This document shows positions 7,481 through 17,385 of a stretch of DNA of 64,000 bases, piece after piece. The notes beneath the pieces are model-generated. The model was not told the origin of the DNA and did not search any database. It saw only the letters and a program-made list of their open reading frames with translations. Source of the stretch: Photobacterium galatheae. GTDB taxonomy: Bacteria > Pseudomonadota > Gammaproteobacteria > Enterobacterales > Vibrionaceae. The stretch spans positions 62,001-126,000 of the forward strand of contig NZ_JMIB01000043.1 of assembly GCF_000695255.1 (NCBI RefSeq), written 5' to 3'. Position 1 is the stretch's first letter, and every line of letters begins with the position of its first letter. A program made the translations under genes and the position numbers.

Positions 7481-8962
7481 ATGATAGCCAGCCAAAGACA
7501 ATCTGCATCATTGCCGCCAGCCAGTGGCCATTGGCAGTTCAATCATTGCAAAACGGTCCATTGCCGCAATTTTGGCTCGCATAACCCCGACGATTACATC
7601 ATTCAGCTGACCAACCCGAACCGTCCTTCATTTATCTGTAAGGAATGCGGTGCATTTCCACCCTTGATCAGTAATCAGAGTGTGGTGGCCGAATGGCGAT
7701 ATCTCAAGCTTCAGCAAAGTAACGGATTACCCGCCTGCAATAATCTCAACTGTGAAAACCTGGGTCTGCCCGTGCTGACGCACCGCCATTTATATCATGC
7801 CTTTGGCTACAGTGGTGATCGCCAGCGTTATCGCTGTAAATCCTGTCAGACAACTTTTGTCGATCGCTGGTCGGGCTTTAACCCCAAACATCAGATTCAA
7901 CAAAAACTACTCGCGCTGCTGTTTACAGGTCACCCAATTCGGGATATTTGCCGGCGTCTGAGCATGAATCCGAAAACCTTTTATGACCAGCTCAATCATA
8001 TTGCCAGCCGGTGCCGGCGGCAGTTGTCCGTTTTCGATGCCCGTCTGCTGCAAAGCCGCTCGCAGCTGGCACTGGCCTGTACACTCAGTCCGTTGCAACC
8101 CCATGCTGAAAATGGCGTGAACTGGATCGCCAGCTGTGAAGCACATTCCGGGTATGTCCTCAGTCAGCATATCAATTATCATCCGGAAGATACGGGTGAG
8201 GCTGCGGCTGTGCATGACCCTTACAGCCCGAATGCCCGTTTCATGACGAAACCAACGCATCCAGGAACAGCGCCTGAACCCGTCACAACCCAGGGTTTAC
8301 TGGCTCAGGTTGATGCGAAATACCGTGAAGTGCTGTCAAGGCCACATCTGGAAGATCCAACTAGCGCCTTGAAACTGAGCCACTTTCCGGCCAAAGGCAA
8401 ACTGGTGCGTCCGCAATATGCAACTTACGCACACTTTCTCCAATTAAACGAACTGCTGAGTGAAGAGACACAGCTCATGCTTTTCATGCCGCAGGAACCT
8501 TTGCTGCGATCCGCTTGCCTGTCCGTTTTTCTGGACCGGATTCGTTCCGGCACCATTGAGCCAGTCTATGTCGAAGAAGATCCCGATTGGCCACAAGGGC
8601 AGCCGGCTGGAAGAATTGATATCGTCCTGCTTGGGTGGTGGCGTGACCGCTGGGCATTCACACGCAGTGATCAGGTCAGTAAAGGAATTTGTCATTTGGG
8701 CGGGGAAAAAGATAATGAAGCCCGATGGCTACAACTGGCTTCCCATCGGGCTGTCGATCAATATCAGCAACGTTTTTATCAGCAGTTTGCGCAATTAGTC
8801 GATGAACCGCGCCGCAAAGCACGCCCCGGTGGACTGCTGCCTTTGCTGGATATTTACCGTGCATGGCACAACCTCTGTCGTCAGGATCGAAACGGCATGA
8901 CCCCTGCGCAACAACTGGGTTTATTGCGATCCCCGTTGACACTGGAGCAATTGCTGAATTAG
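7481..8962 (+). CDS. Zinc-ribbon/HTH protein resembling an IS1-type InsA domain, possibly domesticated
   Basis: A 493-residue protein. The N-terminal third carries several Cys pairs typical of zinc ribbons, including ICKECGAFPP, CNNLNCENLG and YRCKSCQTTFVD. The last, followed by a helix-turn-helix-like stretch (IRDICRRLSMNPKTFYDQL), closely resembles the zinc-ribbon/HTH unit of IS1 InsA transposase subunits. The C-terminal 300 residues show no obvious DDE catalytic pattern, and no terminal inverted repeats flank the gene. I chose the ATG at 7481 because GGAG precedes it; the longer frame at 7457 starts immediately after the deoD terminator. It probably binds DNA, but its role is unknown. Confidence 0.7.
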   Translation: MIASQRQSASLPPASGHWQFNHCKTVHCRNFGSHNPDDYIIQLTNPNRPSFICKECGAFPPLISNQSVVAEWRYLKLQQSNGLPACNNLNCENLGLPVLTHRHLYHAFGYSGDRQRYRCKSCQTTFVDRWSGFNPKHQIQQKLLALLFTGHPIRDICRRLSMNPKTFYDQLNHIASRCRRQLSVFDARLLQSRSQLALACTLSPLQPHAENGVNWIASCEAHSGYVLSQHINYHPEDTGEAAAVHDPYSPNARFMTKPTHPGTAPEPVTTQGLLAQVDAKYREVLSRPHLEDPTSALKLSHFPAKGKLVRPQYATYAHFLQLNELLSEETQLMLFMPQEPLLRSACLSVFLDRIRSGTIEPVYVEEDPDWPQGQPAGRIDIVLLGWWRDRWAFTRSDQVSKGICHLGGEKDNEARWLQLASHRAVDQYQQRFYQQFAQLVDEPRRKARPGGLLPLLDIYRAWHNLCRQDRNGMTPAQQLGLLRSPLTLEQLLN

Positions 8963-9151
8963 CCGCAACACCCTTGCGGCTGATTCAGCTCAGCCGCCTG
9001 ATTCTGCCAAAAAGAATCTGATACGCCTTAAAACGACAATATTCCTGAACTGCTCTATTTATCACACAACACCCCTTTGAAATATTCTCTCTTTGGCATA
9101 GCCTTTCTTTCAGAGTATTCTTCGATCAAGTCGTGAATCAATTGAGGTCAA

Positions 9152-11917
9152 GTGGTGATAAGGATTGTCCCCAACCGAATTAAACCGATTCTGCTGGTCA
9201 GTATGCTGGCTGTCGGCATTATTCCTTCCTATATCTATGGCTGGATCAGCAGTGAGAAACTCAATGAAATCGCACTGGACAGAATCGCGAACGGCATCAA
9301 TGCACGAAATATTATTGCAGCGCAAAGTCTGGATCAGACTTACACACTCCGATTAAAAAACCTGTATTTACTCAGCCAGTCTCCCATGTTTTCCCGGCCG
9401 GCAACGCAAATCAGCCAGTTCTTCTATAATTTTGGCCAGATCGACACATCATTTGCCGCAATGCATCAGGTACGACAGCAAGACGGGAAGTTTTACCTGG
9501 CCGCAAGTTCAAAAGAAATGGCAACCCTCGATGCCATTGATACGCCTGATGTCACTAGCATTGAAACGGCGCTCACCGAAAACCAAAGCGAAAGATATAT
9601 TTCAAAACCGCGGGTCAAAAACGATGAAGCCACCGTTTTTCTGGCCAAAAAAATCCGTCATCAACCCGATGGCTTTTTGCTGATCGAATACAAAATGGAT
9701 GACATTAAACATCAGCTGAAAAAATTAGGAAATGAAGTCAGCAGTACCGATCATGTTTACCTGACAGATATTGATGGGAAATTACTTATCTCCAGTGCAG
9801 ATTCCCCCTTATCCCAAAAACAATTTCAACAATTCTATCAAGAGAATTTGCTGGCCGAGGCTGAACAACAAACGTCAGTGCTGCCATTCAGGAATGGGAT
9901 CAACTATTACAACAATCCAGACGGCGAGGCGATGATTGCCGCTGTTGTTCCTTCCCAGACACTGGATGCAAATGGATTACCGATATGGACTTTAGTGACC
10001 CTGACTTCGCAAGACAATGCCATCAGTGTGATTGATGAACTCCATCAATTTCTGATGCTCGCATTAGTCATGGTCAGTGTCTTCATTGTGGTCCTTTCCA
10101 TCGGTCTGACCAAACGCATTACCGACCCCATTGCGAAGCTGACCCGGTTTGCCTCCCAGTTCCGTTTGGGAAATTATCAGCGTCACCCTCATTTCAAGGG
10201 CCCATATGAATTTCAAGTACTTCATGATGCGCTCAATCAAGGTGCTGACAAAATTTCGGCCGATACCAAACGGCTGAATCAGGCGCTGGAGAAAGCCAAA
10301 GCTGCCGACAAAGCAAAATCGGCATTTCTCGCAAACCTGTCCCATGAAATCCGTACCCCCATGAATGGGATGCTGGGTCTGTCGCAGCTGCTGCTGAAAA
10401 CAGAACTCACGCCAGAGCAGGAGCATCATCTGCATACGCTGCTTGAGTCCGGTAAACATATGATGACTCTACTCAATGATATTCTGGACTTCTCAAAAAT
10501 TGAGCAGGGTCAACTCAAGCTGGATAAAACCCATTTCCGTTTTACCGATCTGGTTGGCGCGATCGAAAGCACTTATTACTCTCTGGCCAAAGAAAAAGGC
10601 CTGTCATTTCACATTGATTGCGGCTTCCCGCAGGAAACCTGGTTTTATGCGGACAAATCCCGTATCCGGCAAATTCTCTTCAACCTCATCAGTAATGCCA
10701 TCAAGTTTACGGATAAAGGTGAAGTGCGTGTCCGCATGAGTCTGACGCCTTTGCCGGATGAACAAAAACAACAGCTGAACATCGTGACAGAAGATACCGG
10801 GATAGGGATTGCGCCAGAACGGATTACCCACATCTTCGATCCTTTTGCACAGGCAGAAGTCTCCACCAGTCGTCGCTACGGTGGTACTGGCCTGGGCCTG
10901 AGTATTGTACGTCAACTGGCCCAATTGATGGGTGGCGATGTCGTGCTGACCAGCCATCCCGGGACAGGCACCCATGTCACCGTCAGTTTATGCCTTGAAA
11001 AAGGGATTCCCCAGAAAGAACTGGCGCAACCGATTGAAATTGATAAAAAAGCATTTGCCGGTCTAAACGTTCTGGTGGTTGAAGATAACCACCTGAACGT
11101 ATTAATCATGGAAAGCTTCCTGAAACAGTGGGGCTTCCACACTTTTACGGCTGAAAACGGCCTCGAAGCGCTGGAGATGATTCAAAGCCAAACCTTTGAT
11201 CTGATCCTGATGGATAATCATATGCCGGTCATGGATGGTCTGGAATCCACCCGCCTGATTCGGGCCCTGCCAGAACCCGGCTGCATCGTACCCATTTTTG
11301 CCTGTACCGCCGATGCGTTCGAAGAAACGCAACAAAATATGCTCAATGCCGGTGTTGACTGTGTGATCACCAAACCCCTGGATGAAAGAAAACTGCTGGA
11401 TGCCCTGCAACGGTTCCGACATCGTATTGATTACATGGCATCTTTAAGACAGCATGCGCTCACACAATCCGATTTCGACAATCAATCCATATTCAGTGAT
11501 TCAGTTCTCAATACCGATACAATCAATGCCCCTGAACCGTCGGAGCACCAGGAAACCGGCTTAGCGCGCTTGACCCTCATCGCCATGGATGAATTGTCTG
11601 AGATGCTGGATCAGGACTTGAGCATGATTGCACAATTCCTCATCATCTTTGCTGATGATCACCGGGAATACGACCAAAAAATCCGTCAGGCAATTCTGGA
11701 TGGTGATCAGGAACAAGCCATCTTACTCAGCCATACTTTAAAAGGTGCCTCCGCCAGTCTCTGTGCACACCCACTCAGCCATGCTGCGATGATCGTTGAA
11801 AAGCAGCTGAAAGCAGGCCAAACCCCATCTGAGGCAGAGCTTTCAGCCTTATCCAGTGCGTTACAGGCACTTTGCGCTGAAATTCAAAGTCTCTCGGAAG
11901 CAACAACCTCTGTATAA
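9152..11917 (+). CDS. Hybrid sensor histidine kinase with receiver and Hpt domains
   Basis: A 921-residue inner-membrane phosphorelay kinase. Order: membrane helix (about 10-30), a periplasmic sensor region of roughly 260 residues, a second helix (about 298-320), HAMP, HisKA with phospho-acceptor His in LSHEIRTP near 400, HATPase with ISNAIKF, DTGIGI and GTGLGLS near 510-590, a receiver (VVEDN near 645; phospho-Asp in [11 protein letters not shown] near 688), and an Hpt domain with LSHTLKGA near 860. The layout matches ArcB/BarA/TorS-type kinases. Translation probably starts at GTG 9152, with GAGG seven bases ahead. No response regulator is adjacent, so partner and signal are unknown. Confidence 0.93.
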   Translation: MVIRIVPNRIKPILLVSMLAVGIIPSYIYGWISSEKLNEIALDRIANGINARNIIAAQSLDQTYTLRLKNLYLLSQSPMFSRPATQISQFFYNFGQIDTSFAAMHQVRQQDGKFYLAASSKEMATLDAIDTPDVTSIETALTENQSERYISKPRVKNDEATVFLAKKIRHQPDGFLLIEYKMDDIKHQLKKLGNEVSSTDHVYLTDIDGKLLISSADSPLSQKQFQQFYQENLLAEAEQQTSVLPFRNGINYYNNPDGEAMIAAVVPSQTLDANGLPIWTLVTLTSQDNAISVIDELHQFLMLALVMVSVFIVVLSIGLTKRITDPIAKLTRFASQFRLGNYQRHPHFKGPYEFQVLHDALNQGADKISADTKRLNQALEKAKAADKAKSAFLANLSHEIRTPMNGMLGLSQLLLKTELTPEQEHHLHTLLESGKHMMTLLNDILDFSKIEQGQLKLDKTHFRFTDLVGAIESTYYSLAKEKGLSFHIDCGFPQETWFYADKSRIRQILFNLISNAIKFTDKGEVRVRMSLTPLPDEQKQQLNIVTEDTGIGIAPERITHIFDPFAQAEVSTSRRYGGTGLGLSIVRQLAQLMGGDVVLTSHPGTGTHVTVSLCLEKGIPQKELAQPIEIDKKAFAGLNVLVVEDNHLNVLIMESFLKQWGFHTFTAENGLEALEMIQSQTFDLILMDNHMPVMDGLESTRLIRALPEPGCIVPIFACTADAFEETQQNMLNAGVDCVITKPLDERKLLDALQRFRHRIDYMASLRQHALTQSDFDNQSIFSDSVLNTDTINAPEPSEHQETGLARLTLIAMDELSEMLDQDLSMIAQFLIIFADDHREYDQKIRQAILDGDQEQAILLSHTLKGASASLCAHPLSHAAMIVEKQLKAGQTPSEAELSALSSALQALCAEIQSLSEATTSV

Positions 11918-11924
11918 TTTTCTG

Positions 11925-11948
11925 GCTCATCACCCCGTGGTGATGAGC
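11925..11948. other. Perfect 10-base inverted repeat after the sensor kinase
   Basis: GCTCATCACC and GGTGATGAGC enclose CCGT just after the kinase stop. There is no T-run on either side, so it is either a weak terminator or a protein binding site. Confidence 0.55.
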
Positions 11949-12285
11949 TGACATGCGACTTGCTGTCCAATGAAAACCTCAAAAACCACCGAACATTTGT
12001 TCACACCCCCAAACAAATGGTCACACAATGAAAACATCGTTACTTTGGACAACATCTGCACCAACCCGTGCACTTGAGTTTCATTGTGTAAAATTTGCCT
12101 GATTAAGCGAGTAATCCGGGCTTTGAGATTGACATTTACACTGAAAAATTCAATTATCGGGACATCAATTGTTCTACAGCGATCCATATGTTCATACCTG
12201 TTGGATCAGGTGCAGACGGATCCTGACAAGAGCAGTCAACTGGCTAAACTTAAAGCTTGCACAAACACAGCAAAGGTCGAGAGAT
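11949..12285. other. Intergenic region with the transaldolase promoter
   Basis: About 340 bases with no supported gene. It must hold the tal promoter. A candidate motif TTGACATTTACACTG lies near 12128, but I do not assign a transcription start. Confidence 0.4.
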
Positions 12286-13236
12286 ATGAGCACGAAACTG
12301 GAACAACTGCGCGCACTCACTACTGTTGTTGCCGACACCGGCGACATCGAAGCGATTAAGAAATATCAACCGCAAGACGCGACCACCAACCCTTCCCTCA
12401 TCCTGAAAGCCGCAGAAATTGAACAGTACGCGCCGCTCATCGACGATGCGATTGCTTATGCGAAAGCACAAAGCAACGACAAAGCACAGCAAATCGAAGA
12501 TGCTGGTGACAAGCTGGCCGTAAACATCGGTAAAGAAATCCTGAACGTAGTTCCAGGCCGCATTTCTACAGAAGTTGATGCACGTCTGTCTTACGACACT
12601 GAAGCAAGCGTGGCAAAAGCTCGCAAGCTGATCAAAATGTACAACGATGCTGGCATCAGCAACGACCGTATTCTGATCAAACTGGCTTCAACCTGGGAAG
12701 GTATCCGTGCTGCGGAAGTCCTGGAAAAAGAAGGCATCAACTGTAACCTGACCCTGCTGTTCTCTTTTGCTCAGGCGCGTGCTTGTGCGGAAGCCGGTGT
12801 TTACCTGATCTCTCCTTTCGTTGGCCGTATCATGGACTGGTACAAAGCGAAAGAAGGCCGCGATTTTGAAGCTTCTGAAGATCCGGGTGTTCTGTCTGTC
12901 ACCAAGATCTACAACTACTACAAAGCACTGGGTTACAACACGGTTGTCATGGGTGCAAGCTTCCGTAATACGGGCGAGATTCTGGAACTGGCAGGCTGTG
13001 ATCGTCTGACCATCAGCCCGCAGTTGCTGCAGGAACTGTCTGAAGCTCAAGGTGAAGTTGTCCAAAAACTGTCTGCTGAGGTTGCTTCTGAAGAGCGTCC
13101 AGCACCAATGACACATGCAGAATTCCTGTGGGATCACAACCAGGACCCAATGGCGATTGAGAAACTGGCGGAAGGTATCCGTAACTTCGCCATCGATCAG
13201 GGTAAACTGGAAACCATGATCGAAGCGCGCCTGTAA
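12286..13236 (+). CDS. tal: Transaldolase
   Basis: Transaldolase moves a dihydroxyacetone unit from sedoheptulose-7-phosphate to glyceraldehyde-3-phosphate in the non-oxidative pentose phosphate pathway. The 316 residues match E. coli TalB (317). The N-terminal DATTNPSL signature is present near residue 35, and the Schiff-base Lys lies in [11 protein letters not shown] near residue 132. The upstream-extended frame (from 12169) has no support; AAAGG precedes the ATG at 12286, which begins [11 protein letters not shown] as in the family. The gene precedes tkt, and an intervening hairpin suggests partial uncoupling. Confidence 0.97.
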   Translation: MSTKLEQLRALTTVVADTGDIEAIKKYQPQDATTNPSLILKAAEIEQYAPLIDDAIAYAKAQSNDKAQQIEDAGDKLAVNIGKEILNVVPGRISTEVDARLSYDTEASVAKARKLIKMYNDAGISNDRILIKLASTWEGIRAAEVLEKEGINCNLTLLFSFAQARACAEAGVYLISPFVGRIMDWYKAKEGRDFEASEDPGVLSVTKIYNYYKALGYNTVVMGASFRNTGEILELAGCDRLTISPQLLQELSEAQGEVVQKLSAEVASEERPAPMTHAEFLWDHNQDPMAIEKLAEGIRNFAIDQGKLETMIEARL

Positions 13237-13252
13237 TCCTGCGCAAAATATT

Positions 13253-13284
13253 GAGAGCAGCACAACGCTGCTCTCTGTCTTTTT
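13253..13284 (+). terminator. Hairpin terminator between tal and tkt
   Basis: GAGAGCAGC and GCTGCTCTC enclose ACAAC and lead into a T-rich stretch (TGTCTTTTT). It should terminate or attenuate the tal transcript before tkt, whose start lies 33 bases further on. Confidence 0.8.
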
Positions 13285-13316
13285 ATGATTAACTTGAATT
13301 GAGTAAGAAGAATATT

Positions 13317-15308
13317 ATGGATCGTAAAGTACTTGCGAATGCAATCCGTGCCCTGAGCATGGACGGTGTACAACAGGCGAACTCTGGCCACCCAGGCGCT
13401 CCGATGGGTATGGCAGACATCGCTGAAGTTCTGTGGCGTGATCACCTGAACCACAACCCGCAAAACCCAAACTGGGCTGACCGCGACCGTTTTGTGCTGT
13501 CTAACGGCCACGGCTCCATGCTGATTTACTCCCTGCTGCACCTGAGCGGCTACGCGCTGTCCATTGACGATCTGAAAAACTTCCGTCAGCTGCATTCCAA
13601 AACACCGGGCCACCCAGAGTACGGCTACGCACCGGGTATCGAAACCACCACAGGCCCACTGGGTCAGGGCATCACCAATGCTGTGGGTATGGCGATTGCC
13701 GAGAAGTCTCTGGCAGCTCAGTTCAACCGCGACGGCCACGATATCGTTGATCACTACACCTACGCTTTCCTGGGCGATGGCTGTCTGATGGAAGGTATTT
13801 CTCACGAAGCTTGTTCTCTGGCGGGTACGCTGGGTCTGGGCAAACTGATCGCGTTCTGGGATGACAACGGTATTTCTATCGACGGTCACGTGGAAGGCTG
13901 GTTCTCTGACGACACGCCAAAGCGTTTCGAAGCTTACGGCTGGCATGTCATCCCAGCGGTTGACGGCCACGATGCTGCTGCAATTAACGCAGCGATTGAA
14001 GCCGCGAAAGCAGACCCTCGTCCAACCCTGATCTGTACCAAAACCATCATCGGCTTCGGTTCTCCGAACAAAGCAGGTTCTCACGACTGTCACGGTGCGC
14101 CACTGGGTCACGACGAAATCGCAGCAGCCCGTGAATTCCTGGGCTGGCAGCACGGTCCGTTCGAAATCCCTGCCGACGTTTACGCAGAGTGGGATGCCAA
14201 AGAAGCTGGCGAAGCGAAAGAAGCTGCCTGGAATGAAAAACTGGCTGCTTATGAAGCCGCTCACCCGGAACTGGCTGCAGAATTCAAACGTCGCGTCAAC
14301 GGCGAACTACCAGCACAGTGGGAAGCAGAAGCAAGCAAGATTATCGCTGATCTGCAAGCCAACCCTGCAAACATCGCATCCCGTAAAGCTTCTCAGAATG
14401 CGCTGGAAGCCTTCGGTAAGATCCTGCCTGAGTTCATGGGTGGTTCTGCTGACCTGGCACCTTCGAACCTGACCATGTGGTCTGGCTCTAAATCTCTGAC
14501 TGCTGATGACGCATCCGGTAACTACATTCACTACGGTGTCCGTGAGTTCGGGATGACAGCGATCATCAACGGTATCGCACTGCACGGCGGTTTCGTCCCT
14601 TACGGTGCAACCTTCCTGATGTTCATGGAATATGCCCGTAACGCGATGCGTATGGCCGCGCTGATGAAAGTGCAGAACATTCAGGTGTACACGCACGACT
14701 CCATCGGCCTGGGTGAAGACGGTCCGACGCACCAGCCAGTTGAGCAAATGGCTTCTCTGCGCCTGACACCAAACATGAGCACCTGGCGTCCGTGTGACCA
14801 GGTTGAATCTGCGGTGGCATGGAAACTGGCCATTGAGCGTAAAGACGCGCCAACCGCGCTGATCTTCTCGCGTCAGAACCTGGCTCAGCAGGAGCGTAGC
14901 GAACAGCAAGTTGCTGATATCGCAAAAGGTGGTTACATCCTGAAAGACTGCGCAGGCAAACCTGAACTGATCCTGATCGCGACAGGTTCTGAAGTTGAGC
15001 TGGCCGTCAGTGCTGCAGCCGAACTGAGCGCAGAAGGCAAGCAAGTGCGTGTGGTCTCTATGCCATCTACCGACGCATTCGACAAGCAAGACGCAGCTTA
15101 CCGTGAGTCTGTCCTGCCGTCTGACGTCACTGCCCGTATCGCAATTGAAGCCGGTATCGCGGACTTCTGGTACAAGTATGTTGGTTTCGACGGCCGCATC
15201 ATCGGCATGACCAGCTTTGGTGAGTCTGCACCAGCTGGTGAACTGTTCAAGCTGTTCGGTTTCACCACTGAAAATGTGGTTGCAACCGCGAAAGAACTGC
15301 TGGCGTAA
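13317..15308 (+). CDS. tkt: Transketolase
   Basis: This thiamine-diphosphate enzyme transfers two-carbon ketol units between sugar phosphates and partners transaldolase in the pentose phosphate pathway. The 663 residues match E. coli TktA/TktB. Motifs include SGHPGAPMG near residue 25, the ThDP motif beginning GDGCLMEG near 155 and ending with the N of DDN near 183, and the pyrimidine-domain REFGM near 410. A TTG in frame at 13299 is possible, but the ATG at 13317 gives the family N-terminus [16 protein letters not shown]. Codon use is strongly biased, as in highly expressed genes. Confidence 0.98.
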   Translation: MDRKVLANAIRALSMDGVQQANSGHPGAPMGMADIAEVLWRDHLNHNPQNPNWADRDRFVLSNGHGSMLIYSLLHLSGYALSIDDLKNFRQLHSKTPGHPEYGYAPGIETTTGPLGQGITNAVGMAIAEKSLAAQFNRDGHDIVDHYTYAFLGDGCLMEGISHEACSLAGTLGLGKLIAFWDDNGISIDGHVEGWFSDDTPKRFEAYGWHVIPAVDGHDAAAINAAIEAAKADPRPTLICTKTIIGFGSPNKAGSHDCHGAPLGHDEIAAAREFLGWQHGPFEIPADVYAEWDAKEAGEAKEAAWNEKLAAYEAAHPELAAEFKRRVNGELPAQWEAEASKIIADLQANPANIASRKASQNALEAFGKILPEFMGGSADLAPSNLTMWSGSKSLTADDASGNYIHYGVREFGMTAIINGIALHGGFVPYGATFLMFMEYARNAMRMAALMKVQNIQVYTHDSIGLGEDGPTHQPVEQMASLRLTPNMSTWRPCDQVESAVAWKLAIERKDAPTALIFSRQNLAQQERSEQQVADIAKGGYILKDCAGKPELILIATGSEVELAVSAAAELSAEGKQVRVVSMPSTDAFDKQDAAYRESVLPSDVTARIAIEAGIADFWYKYVGFDGRIIGMTSFGESAPAGELFKLFGFTTENVVATAKELLA

Positions 15309-15330
15309 TCCAGACAGTCAAACCCAATCA

Positions 15331-15359
15331 AACCCGGCCATTTCTGGCCGGGTTTTTTT
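15331..15359 (+). terminator. Rho-independent terminator of tkt
   Basis: AACCCGGCCA and TGGCCGGGTT enclose TTTC and end in TTTTTTA, 22 bases after the tkt stop. A textbook terminator. Confidence 0.95.
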
Positions 15360-15393
15360 ATACCCTCGATACTGATCTGAAAACCGCTTCCCC

Positions 15394-15621
15394 TTATTTC
15401 CATCTCAGTGTTGTTTTGTAATACGCGTCATTGGCAGACACAGGCTGCTGAACGTGCTTCTGGTCGAGATTGAGATCTGCTCTGAGATGCTCAGGGATAT
15501 CATTTAAAACCTGAAGGCTTTGCCGTTTTTGCCGCCAGCTTTGAAATTGAGAAAAACCATGCTTAACTGAAGCAACAACTTGTTTCACGGTGGGGAATAC
15601 AGGATCATACATCGTCATCAT
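15394..15621 (-). CDS. DUF1127-like small protein
   Basis: A 75-residue basic protein. The segment FQSWRQKRQSLQVLNDIPEHLRADLNL (residues 26-52) has the DUF1127/YjiS layout: an aromatic/Arg-rich helix, then a short L-x-D-I/L-G-L-like end. Members act as small regulators of metabolism or RNA turnover in some proteobacteria. It is divergent from a GcvA-like LysR gene 98 bases away, an arrangement common for DUF1127 genes in Vibrionaceae, so that LysR probably controls it. The exact start among several nearby ATGs is uncertain. Confidence 0.7.
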   Translation of the reverse strand: MMTMYDPVFPTVKQVVASVKHGFSQFQSWRQKRQSLQVLNDIPEHLRADLNLDQKHVQQPVSANDAYYKTTLRWK

Positions 15622-15719
15622 AGCATTACTGCCTGTTGTTATAAAAAGTATGATTTATTCTTGTTCACCGCAGTGATCTGCTCAAACGATAGATTCTGAC
15701 ATTCAGTTAAGGAAAACTT

Positions 15720-16685
15720 ATGCTAAACCCAACAGACCCGCATAAGCGCATGCCACCATTACAAGGTTTGTACTACTTCTATCAGGCCGCACACTATGGC
15801 AGTTTCAAGCAGGCCGCTGAAACCCTGCATGTCACTGCAGCAGCGATCAGCCAGCAAATCAGGCTTCTGGAAGACTGGCTCGGCACCCCGCTGTTCTACC
15901 GTCAGCATCGGAAAGTTGTCCTGACCCCGGAAGGACAAATCCTGTTCGAACATACACAAAAAGGATTCCAGCAGATTCAAAGTGGCGTCTGGCTGATCAA
16001 CAACGATCCGGACCCACAACGCATTTCCCTTTCCACACTGCCTTCATTCTCACAACATTGGCTCGTGCCACGAATGACGTCATTCAGATCAGAGCATCCC
16101 GATCTATCGGTTCTGATTGAGTCAAAAAACGAGCTGGCCGATTTCGAGCAGTCGCCGCTGGATCTATGCGTTCGCTATGGGGAAGGCTGTTACCCGAATC
16201 TGCATTGTCAGTGGTTGATGGACGATTTGCTGTATCCGGTTTGTCATCCGCTTTATCAAGCGCAGTATCAAATTCATACCATCCATGACTTACAACGGGC
16301 TGATCTGATTGGCGATATCTGGCCGGATGTCGATTGGGAACGTTGGCTGGCGTTAGTCGGCGCGAAAGGTGGTTCCAGTTCGCTGGCCTATGATGGTGTC
16401 AACTACGTGCTTGAAGGTGCGCTTTCCGTTCAGGGCGTCGCTCTGGCCCGCCACAGTCTGGCACAGCGGTATATTGAAGAAGGTACTCTAGTTCGCATTG
16501 GCAACATCGCCGTAAAACCCAATTTCAGTTACTACCTGTGTGCACCGGAAGGCTATTTTAAACGAGAGAAAGTTAAAATCTTTAACGCCTGGATCCGTCA
16601 GCAGGCCGCATTATTTCAGCAATCATTCCCGGCTGAACTGGACATCCGGCAATTCGATGACCAACAATCAGCAAAAACAAAATGA
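15720..16685 (+). CDS. LysR family regulator, GcvA-like
   Basis: A 321-residue LysR protein. The N-terminal winged helix-turn-helix (about residues 15-75) reads SFKQAAETLHVTAAAISQQI, then RLLEDWLGTPLFYR, the pattern of the GcvA/AmpR-like branch. Residues 100-300 form the effector-binding domain. AAGGA precedes the ATG. The divergent DUF1127 gene is the likely target. Its stop lies 39 bases from the convergent last gene of the holomycin-type operon, and there is no evidence that it regulates that operon. Confidence 0.92.
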   Translation: MLNPTDPHKRMPPLQGLYYFYQAAHYGSFKQAAETLHVTAAAISQQIRLLEDWLGTPLFYRQHRKVVLTPEGQILFEHTQKGFQQIQSGVWLINNDPDPQRISLSTLPSFSQHWLVPRMTSFRSEHPDLSVLIESKNELADFEQSPLDLCVRYGEGCYPNLHCQWLMDDLLYPVCHPLYQAQYQIHTIHDLQRADLIGDIWPDVDWERWLALVGAKGGSSSLAYDGVNYVLEGALSVQGVALARHSLAQRYIEEGTLVRIGNIAVKPNFSYYLCAPEGYFKREKVKIFNAWIRQQAALFQQSFPAELDIRQFDDQQSAKTK

Positions 16686-16724
16686 CGGGGGCAGATGACA
16701 CCGCAGGCTCCCCCCATCACAGCC

Positions 16725-17309
16725 TTATGAGTTTGCCAGTGCCTGTTGAACCAATTCAGCAACCACTTCCGGCGCGGGCAAAGATGGGTGCCCGACCATA
16801 CGCTGAAGCGACGCATCAAAATTCTCGTGCCAGACCGGCTCCACGACGACATAGCCATCTTCACGCAATTGACGGACATTGCGTTCTACGGCCGGTTTTT
16901 TCCACATCACCGAACCCATCACCGGTAAAAAATAAACCGGAAAATCAGCGGCAAGAATCACGGTCGTCAAACGGTTTGTCGCCCCACCATGAGCAGCCGT
17001 AGCCAGAGTATTCGCAGTCGCAGGCATCACCATCAGAACATCGTGATCCGCAACAATACGAGATGGCTTGTCCGTCGGCCAGTCTCCCGGCCGCTCACCG
17101 GCAATCACTCTGTCGCAATACAGCGCCATGCTGGAAGCCGGTATGAATGTCTCCGCAGTCGGCGTCATCAGCACGGTCAGTTCACAATCAATCGCACTTT
17201 TTATCACCTGTAGGTATCTTGGCAACAGCATGATATCTACAGAGCCGGAAGCGCCTATCAGTATCCTTGGCTTCTTTTCTTGGTTTACTTGTTGTTGCTT
17301 TTCCATCAT
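16725..17309 (-). CDS. hlmF: PPC-decarboxylase-like flavoprotein (HlmF homologue)
   Basis: A 194-residue flavoprotein of the HFCD family (EpiD, Dfp/CoaC). FMN-site motifs are GASGSVD near residue 19 and MPATANTLA near 92, the family's PASANT. In holomycin biosynthesis HlmF is proposed to act on the cysteinyl-cysteine intermediate, removing the terminal carboxyl to give an enethiol. By eye, two catalytic positions differ from the family: the active-site His-Ile appears as Arg-Ile (KPSRIV), and the Asn of PxMNxxMW appears as Gly (LPVMGSVMW). I start at 17309, four bases after AAGGA; a longer start at 17339 is possible. It is the last gene of the operon. Confidence 0.85.
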   Translation of the reverse strand: MMEKQQQVNQEKKPRILIGASGSVDIMLLPRYLQVIKSAIDCELTVLMTPTAETFIPASSMALYCDRVIAGERPGDWPTDKPSRIVADHDVLMVMPATANTLATAAHGGATNRLTTVILAADFPVYFLPVMGSVMWKKPAVERNVRQLREDGYVVVEPVWHENFDASLQRMVGHPSLPAPEVVAELVQQALANS

Positions 17310-17385
17310 GCAATCCTTTTTTCCATTGTTTGCCCCCATATTCAGGCAATGCGCCCGCCCGGCGTGATCTCAGCGCTCTGTTCAT

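Noticed and set aside
13197-15089. Long open frames antisense to transketolase (355 and 260 codons)
   Set aside because: They lack ribosome sites and recognisable domains, and arise from the strong codon bias of tkt.
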